Positions 57,193 to 64,000 of a DNA stretch of 64,000 bases are shown in pieces. The first letter of the stretch is position 1. Every line of letters starts with the position of its first letter. Made by a program: the position numbers and the translations under genes. The notes beneath the pieces are model-generated. The model did no database searches, was not told the origin of the DNA, and worked only from the letters and a program-made list of their open reading frames with translations. The stretch is from Serpula lacrymans var. lacrymans S7.9. Lineage: Eukaryota; Basidiomycota; Agaricomycetes; Boletales; Serpulaceae. The DNA lies in assembly GCF_000218685.1 (NCBI RefSeq), contig NW_006763297.1, positions 1,392,249 through 1,456,248 of the forward strand, written 5' to 3'.

Positions 57193-59580
57193 TCAAGAGC
57201 TGCATCCGATGAAGTCAGAAGAAATGCAAAGCATCTTGAAGGAACAAACCTTTCTGTAGTAAGTCTCTAATACCTTCAGAAGAGCGCGCCGCTGCATCCG
57301 ATAGGCCCATAAGCAGACAATTAGTCCAAACGCCTTGATTGTACCATAAAGCATGTGAAGGTACCGCTGTCTTAACCAGCGTCCAGCGTTTACAGCTTTA
57401 TAATGATCCCAGTTCGGTTGACGAAGCCACCACCAGTACAAGAAGGTTGGTCCCGGAAATGGATTATAGATCTTGCCAGTTCCGTCGACCCTTTGCCAGG
57501 AAGAGCATTGAGAATAAACGGAATCAGTGAGCCTCTTTTCTAGTCGTTTGTTATAGATATATGTCGCTTCAGACGTGACTTGAAATGATGATACCAGACC
57601 GTCTAGTACAGGCTTGATCAGCTGTAGACAGTAATCGATCTGGCAACGGGAATGGTTCATTGCGATTTACAAGGAAGACTTGGAGTGCGATTTCTGGACG
57701 TACCTGGACTTCTTCAACAAAAAGCGTAGACGCGTGGGTGCCAGTATTAGGACCTGAAGAGATGGTCTGACATCAACATCGATAGTTTATTTCTCCAAAC
57801 TTACCGGTCATCATATAGAAATTTGGGAAGCCGGGTAGCGCAGTTCCAAGGTAAGCTGTGGGGCCGCCCATTCTATCGTAGTACTCGCGAATAGATGTCC
57901 CATCCATTCCTCGAACATCAACTGGATAATTATCCTAAAGTGATATGTCCAACCCTCAGTTCGTCAACTCGTAGATTTAGATATACGAACACCTATGAAG
58001 CCAGTTGCATAGATAATAACGTCGAAGGGGATTACCTCGCCTACGAAATATTTAACCCTTGTATTCCGCAGCGCAGGATCACAGCTGATGACGCACCTTT
58101 CGTCGTCAGAATTCCGTTTTCCAGTATCTTTGCAATACCGTCGAAGTTCAGGTTGACATTGGGACGGTAAAAACTCGCCAGGTAACCACTGTCGGCGATA
58201 ATCCGTTTGCAACCAGGGGCTAGCATGATCGCACAAACCTTGGAGAAATTGTACGGATAAAAAAGGACTGGGACTTACGGTAAGTGGGTATGATTTTGTC
58301 GTGGTATTTTCTGGGAGTATGATCCAGAATATACTTTGTCATATTCTGATTTCATGTCAATTTATATAGGATCTAAGGCCACTGATAAGCTCATTTACCT
58401 CAACGCGAGCCTTTCGTGCTCGTTCACTTCGAGGAAGTAAAACCGGGGCGTCCATCTAAGGCACGAACAATCAGGAAATTTCTGTAGCAGGGACATCTTC
58501 GACATACCTCAAATGCGATTAAACTACGGTGAAGTTTCATGGCAAAGGGAACATTAGCAAAAACCCATTTCTGTGTATCTGTGTAGGGTATATGGGGCTG
58601 TATGCGTGTTGAGAAGGTTATGATTTTTCGAAGTCAAGCTCATCTCACTCGTGTATTGAACCAGGAGGGTGTACGAATAAAATTGACTACTTCAGTGGTT
58701 GAGTCCTCAGATATGGCGGGAACAAATTGAGCCCTGTACAAGTATTAACTTCATCCAATTTTCACGCAAGAAAAGAGGAGATTGTACGCAGAAGACGCGT
58801 TGCCGACCACGGCGACACGCTTATTGTGAAACTCAACATCGTTTCGCCAATCTGCGGAGTGGAACGATTCCCCTTTGAAAGTAGAAACACCTTCGATTTC
58901 GTAAGGGATTTTAGGTATTTCTAGGATGCCGACTGCCGAGATGACGATATGAGCTGTGGTGGAATGTCTAGTTCCCGATGCTATTTCTTCGTACAGTACT
59001 TCGTATAGCTGCTTGGCCGGGTCCCAAGTTGCAGAAACAACCTTGGTGCTTAGCATGATATGAGAGTATAGGTCATGCTTCTCCGCAAGTTCGATCCAGT
59101 ATGCTTGAATCTCGGGCTGTAAACCATGCGACTTCTTCCAAGAAGGCCTCAGTTCCGTAGAGAGACTATACCAATGAATAGGAACATCCGATGAACTTCC
59201 CTGTTCACAAGTTAACTCATATTTGCGGAGATCATCGGAGAAAAAAACGTACTGGGTATATATTAGCCTGGATAGCAAGTCTAGATGGTGAGATGACATT
59301 AAAATCCGTACTATGCGCTGTACTCACCCTCCATGTCCCTCCAATTTCAGACGCCTTCTCGAATATCTAAAGCCAGAGAAGTCACGTAGGACAAAAATAT
59401 GTGCAGGAGGAGAAATCTTACTGTAAATTGTTCAAAGCCAAGTCGGCGCTTGAGTGTAATCGCAAATGCCAATCCCCCAACCCTCGTTACAGTAAATGTT
59501 GTAAGCGATAGTGACCAATAGGTGGTATCTCAGAGGACTTACTCAGCCCCGATGATGACGACCGTAGGTTTCGACGACAT
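57193..59580 (-). CDS. FAD-dependent monooxygenase, Baeyer-Villiger/FMO type
   Basis: NAD(P)H- and FAD-dependent oxygenase of unknown substrate. The ATG at 59580 gives '[13 protein letters not shown]', and across an intron '[20 protein letters not shown]'. The first FAD motif therefore reads Gly-Ala-Glu-Val-Gly-Gly instead of Gly-x-Gly-x-x-Gly. The second exon group gives '[13 protein letters not shown]', a 15-nt exon 'ANIYP' (59267-59253), and '[20 protein letters not shown]'. Then come the fingerprint-like '[11 protein letters not shown]', the NADPH motif '[15 protein letters not shown]', '[14 protein letters not shown]' and '[10 protein letters not shown]'. The C-terminus has a hydrophobic stretch '[14 protein letters not shown]', a possible membrane anchor. 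Family membership is clear; whether it attacks ketones or heteroatoms is not. Confidence 0.87.
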
Positions 59581-60158
59581 GATAGTCACTCACAACGAGA
59601 AATCCACTGATAACGAGCTCACAATGAAAGCTCACAAGAGGGTATCTGAACTCGGCTGGAAATATAATAAATAGCATGGGAAGTGCTTTTGGTGTCGTAA
59701 AAGGTGTTATCAGTCTAAGGATACACATGACCTCCACCCACGCTGACACTTCCTTCACAGGTGACTTTGGCACCGAATATGGATGTAGAGAGGTTCCTCG
59801 AACCAAAAACGTACCTGAGTGTCAATACACCAAATCGCTGGTTAGCATCCATCATTTACCAAGACTTACCGCGCTCATCTCCAAAGTTGCATGAGGTCGC
59901 CACCGTTTGACGAGGCTATAGACACCGAGAAAGCTGCATTTATATATCATTTTTGTGTGAATAATGAATACAAAAAGGCTGAAGCAGATGGCGGTTCACA
60001 AAGAAAAAATGTTCTTAGATAATCTGTAGTAGTACTTAGTCCAACTCAAAGAGTGAGAGTGGCGAGAGCGTCGGATCGGAGTTTGAACAATCGAGTGGTG
60101 GCGGTCAGTGGCGGTCACCGTTTCTTACCTCCAACGAATTCCGAGCACGATAACAAGG
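59581..60158. other. Divergent promoter region
   Basis: 578 bp between the monooxygenase (minus) and NDUFS4 (plus) start codons. No gene is supported; the frame at 59676-59894 has no domain. Confidence 0.5.
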
Positions 60159-60920
60159 ATGTCGCTACTTCGCGCATGCCAGCAGGGCTTGTCCAAGCAT
60201 GCCCTCAATCGACCATTGGCATTACATTCTCGTGGGTTGGCATCGGACACACCAGCCCAACCTGTTCAAACCCGAGACCAAAGTGAGAAGGAAAGTACAC
60301 AAATTTCCGAACCCATCAACACCGACGTCTTGACTGCAGACGTTATCAGCGGTGCTCCAGGTGCGTTTTAACTTCCCTTTCATGCATGCTCGTTACACAT
60401 TGGGCTTACAATCCATAAAGCCGAGTTGCGTCACCGTGCAGTGCGGATATTCCAGCCTACACGCAACACCATGCAAAGTGGTTCCGGGAAGACGGAGCGT
60501 TGGCGGATTGACTGGGAGATTTTGCAGGGAGCTGGTCGGTGGGAGAACCCTTTGATGGGCTGGGCTAGTTCGTAAGTTACCGATCCGCACCTTTAAGGGC
60601 GGGGTCATTGCTAATGTCGACGTAGTGCCGATTACATGCAGGGAACGCGACTCTCCTTTAGGAGCAAAGAAGATGCTGTACATTTTGCCGAAAAACAAGG
60701 TGCGTTGCTTCTAAGATATCCAAAATTGTAATTGCTCACAGAGTTTACCATCTAGGCTGGGATTATTACGTGTAAGTTCCTTTCTTCGTGTTCGCACACA
60801 TAATATGAAACATCACTTGATTTCAGACAAACTCCTTCCATCAAGAGGATTCCTCCCAAGAACTACTCGGAAAACTACGTTTACAAACCCAACAAGTTAC
60901 GGATAATGCGCACGAAGTAG
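60159..60920 (+). CDS. NADH dehydrogenase (complex I) subunit NDUFS4, mitochondrial
   Basis: Accessory 18-21 kDa subunit of complex I on the matrix arm. The ATG begins 'MSLLRACQQGLSKHALNRPL', a mitochondrial presequence. Exon 1 ends at 60360 and exon 2 starts at 60421; three smaller exons follow. Conserved family features: 'LRHRAVRIFQPTRNTMQSG', 'TERWRIDWEILQGAGRWENP', 'LMGWASSADYMQGTRLSFRS', 'EDAVHFAEKQGWDYYVQ', ending 'KPNKLRIMRTK'. The length (about 180 aa) fits the family. Confidence 0.93.
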
Positions 60921-61448
60921 ATCTGTATCCTACTATCTATTCAATGGATTGCATTATTTGGGAGCACAGGTTTAACATCAGACAGGCTTGTTCTGAGGAT
61001 AGACCTGGCAGTTCTTTGGAGAGCAAGTTCTGAGATGGACATCTAAAGTGTCAAGACTCGGAGTAGCTCAATGAGTAGCTGTCGTAAGACAACTTGACAC
61101 TAACGCATAGCTTCACTATATACGTTTCTTGTGATTGACGCCCAACAAGCCAACACTGTTAAAGGTTACTTTCATGTCTCCTGCGATGCCATAATAGCTA
61201 CAACGTTCTCCACATCGTTGTGCTGGTGAGGTGCATCGAAATGAACCACGCGTAATTCGGCGAACACGCGAATCAAACCGAACCATGCGCCATGAAAATG
61301 ACGAAGACCACGCGACTCGATTATTTCTTGTTCAGTGGTGCGAGTCTTCTCGAGACCATGATCTTCCTTCTTCCTCATGTACATCCACGTCCTCCTTGCA
61401 ACGGCTTGAATTTCACCATACAAGATCGGTACTTGGGCTCGGAAGACA
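60921..61448. other. Intergenic region
   Basis: 528 bp between NDUFS4 and the CSC1-like gene, both on the plus strand. No gene supported; frames at 61172-61459 (minus) and 61231-61527 (plus) show no family features. Confidence 0.5.
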
Positions 61449-64000
61449 ATGGGTGACATTCAGAATAGGCCATTCTCCAAGAACTACAGGTGTGCTACCT
61501 GACTTCAGACCTTGCTTCCACTCATAACTGGAAACCGTGTCTTTTCACACAGTGGCCTCACCAATCAATCGGTCATTGCTGTAGGTCTCAGTGTACTATG
61601 TATCACTTCACACGAGATTATGAAAAGGAGAAGGCGCGGTCAGCATCGTCATGAAAGCCTAGGAAGTGTTGAGTCCTGGAAGTTTGGATAGTGAGTGGCC
61701 TTTCCATCGCCTTGAACGCAGAGTCCCTGACCCCCATTAGCCTATATCAAGGTCGCTCTTGGGCCAGGTATATGCGCTCAAGTCCATTCCTATTTAAGTG
61801 CTAATACCAAATGCAGGAATCCTTCACCGCCGACTCCCAAAGGATGGCCCTTGTCCTGGGTCAAAGAGTGTATCAATTTCCCCGTATTCAAACTGAACGA
61901 ACTCAGAGGCATCGACGCTGCATTATATGTCCGCTTTCTGCGTGGATGTTGTAAGTCGCATGATCCATTAAATGCATAACGCGTTCACTCAGCATATAAA
62001 CCCCAGTCTATTTCATTTTGCTGCATACGTTTACTACGTTACCCATATTATTTCCCATACATCTCCATTTCTCATCCGGAACTGTTTCTCCTAGGTCTAT
62101 GACGCGAGCCTCGATCGCATCCCTGGTGCTTACTTCGGAAGGCTCGTCGTTGCTCTGGATACACATTTGTCTTCTTTTCTGGCTAACATTGACATGGATG
62201 GGAAACTTGGCATATATCTGCAATAGTGCATTCAAGCTGCGCGCTGCAAAAATCGAGGCAGCCGCAAGACACGCCGAATCGGACGCTATGGCCGAGAAGG
62301 ATGCGCAATACCACCCACATCCACATCCCCAATACCCCTTTCAAGATATACCATCTCTCGATTCTGATCATTCTAATCGCGGTCTTCGTCTCCGCACGGT
62401 CATGGTTTCCAATATACCCCCTCAGCTTCGCTCGGAGAAAGAACTCAAAGAATACTTCGAATACTACATGTCGCGTAACATTGATAGACCTTCTGTGGGT
62501 CTCTCAGATTCGACGCAGCCAGGCTTTGCGAACAAGCTCTTCGCGTGGTTTTTCAATCGTGCAAAGCGCCTACCTCAACAGCTTCCAAATACCATTAGCC
62601 TAGTTCAGCAACGTGATACCTCTAGTTCACCTGATAGGAGAGACGATTCACCTCCGCAGGAGCCATCTAATGTTAATACAGATGACATTCCAGTTATAGA
62701 TCGTATTGTTATTGCTCGCAAGATGACAGAACTCGCGTCACTGCTTGAAAGGCGCGAGGATATCTTGCGACGGCTGGAAACTGCACATATCAAACTCGCA
62801 AAGAAAACGTTGTTAGCTGCGTTCCGGATGTCGGAGTCTCGGCAAGGAGCCCAGCAAGACAGCTCACACGACTCCAGTCCACATGATAGCAAGAAGGTGT
62901 CCAAGTCAATAGATCTGGAGCGTGGTCAACCTGGTCATGAAAATGCCACAGATAGCAAAGATACCACGGATTTACTAATACAAACACTCTCCCCTTTTGT
63001 TGCTGAATTTGATGTTGCCAATGCATCAATGTCTTCAGCAAAAAAATCAGTCCTCAAGCTGGGGCGAGTCGTACATCGTTTAAAACGATCATCTGTCCAT
63101 GATTCTGCTCACGATCTTACACTTTCGCCGCCGCCACCTGCTCCAAGGAAAGCATCGAATGACAAGACTATATGGGACGCTCTCCTCAGTCTTCCACGAA
63201 GCTCTCTAGATTCATATCAACCCCTCATTCATCTCTCTGTCCTCTTCCGTGGGAAAACGGTCCCAAGCATTGATTACTATACTGCAAAACTCAATCTCCT
63301 CACGTCCTTGATTACTCAGAATCGCGCGAGAGCCATACAAGACTATGACCCTGTCTCGACGGCATTTGTGACATTTGCTGATCCGAAGGACGCAAGGAGG
63401 GCGTGCAAGTATCTCGCAGTCCACCCAAGCAATCCGCTCGCTTGTGTTGTGACCATGGCGCCCCAGTATGAAGACGTGGATTGGATTCGGGTTATGAAGA
63501 CTACTTTTCGAGCTGAGGTAATTTGTTATCATAAGAATGCGTATGTCTAGGCCTTTCTGATCATGTTCCTTAGTTTGTCAAGGATTGGGTGGTCAGTTTA
63601 GGTGTATGGTTGGTGGATTTTATGACTTTTATTTCTGCAGTTTAACATGGTATGTTCCAGGGGATTCACGGTATTTTGGATTTTCCCGGTATCCCTTCTA
63701 GTCGGTTTGGTCTCAATTCAGAACATATCAACGTTCTGGCCCGGCTTGGTAAGCGCATGAAAGAAGGTCCAATCTCATATGCTAATAAAATATCGTATAG
63801 AAAGCATACCTTGACCATCACCCTTGGGAGGAAGAAATCATCCAGTCCTTCGTACCAACCCTCCTGGTCTCTCTCCTGGCTCTCTTGATCCCACTTATCC
63901 TCCTTCTTCTCGCCAAGAAGGCGCACACCATAACGACTCTTTCTGCCCTGCATGACAGAATCATGACGCGGTATTACAAGTTCTTGATCGTGAATGTCTT
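61449..64000 (+). CDS. CSC1/OSCA-type (DUF221) membrane channel, 3' end cut by window edge
   Basis: Calcium-permeable, osmosensitive cation channel family (TMEM63/OSCA), usually in the plasma membrane or endomembranes. Exon 1 (61449-61489) gives 'MGDIQNRPFSKNY', joined to 'SGLTNQSVIAVGLSVLCITS', the first membrane span. The late-exocytosis region follows: 'YLYQGRSWARNPSPPTPKGW', 'ELRGIDAALYVRFLRGCFYF'. Then comes the cytosolic domain: 'LRTVMVSNIPPQLRSEKELK' and 'TAFVTFADPKDARRACKYLA', both family signatures, with a long Ser-rich insert between them. The 7TM region begins 'FVKDWVVSLGVWGFTVFWIF' and 'FVPTLLVSLLALLIPLILLL'. The frame is still open at 64000, so perhaps half of the transmembrane part is missing from view. 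Confidence 0.92.

Noticed and set aside
1..64000. CRISPR arrays, rRNA or tRNA genes, intact transposable elements
   Set aside because: No regularly spaced repeats, no recognisable RNA gene and no transposase or reverse-transcriptase motifs were seen; a tRNA could still be missed by eye.

Overview
The window is nuclear DNA from a filamentous basidiomycete, most likely an Agaricomycete. The reasons are very short introns (about 45-70 bp, GT-AG, several per gene), closely packed genes on both strands, Zn2Cys6 regulators with basidiomycete-style 'ACNFCR' clusters, an agaricomycete seven-transmembrane receptor-like protein, and fungal versions of the housekeeping genes. I see no tRNA, rRNA, CRISPR array or intact transposon.

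Layout. 0-5 kb: the edge of a coiled-coil protein gene, then about 3.5 kb without a supportable gene. 4.9-6.1 kb: chorismate mutase. 6.7-15.0 kb: the most unusual part, a minus-strand cluster of two divergent septin-like GTPases alternating with two Zn2Cys6 regulators. It looks like a tandem duplication of a regulator-plus-septin unit, and one septin runs in frame into a double zinc-cluster reading frame that carries a 4-bp duplication frameshift. 15-17 kb: gene-free. 17-19.5 kb: dihydroxy-acid dehydratase. 19.6-25.9 kb: RIO1 kinase, a small membrane protein, a GPCR-like protein and an intronless orphan. 26.3-33.6 kb: a DUF4504-like gene, the PPWD1 cyclophilin, an AN1 zinc-finger gene with a 1-nt frameshift, a histidine phosphatase ending in a PIP box, and mitochondrial bL35.

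33.8-45 kb is rich in ubiquitin-pathway genes: UFD2 (E4), EAF7 (NuA4 subunit), an alpha-arrestin with PPPY motifs and, facing it tail to tail, the HECT ligase RSP5, whose WW domains bind such motifs. 46-57 kb holds a Ras exchange factor, ribosomal protein uL22 and the TORC2 subunit Rictor/Ste20. 57-64 kb holds a Baeyer-Villiger-type flavin monooxygenase, complex I subunit NDUFS4 and a CSC1/OSCA-type channel cut by the right edge.

Most genes are ordinary and independently transcribed. Exon boundaries are read from splice consensus and family conservation. Where complete exon sets are given, their lengths sum to whole codons except where a frameshift is reported.
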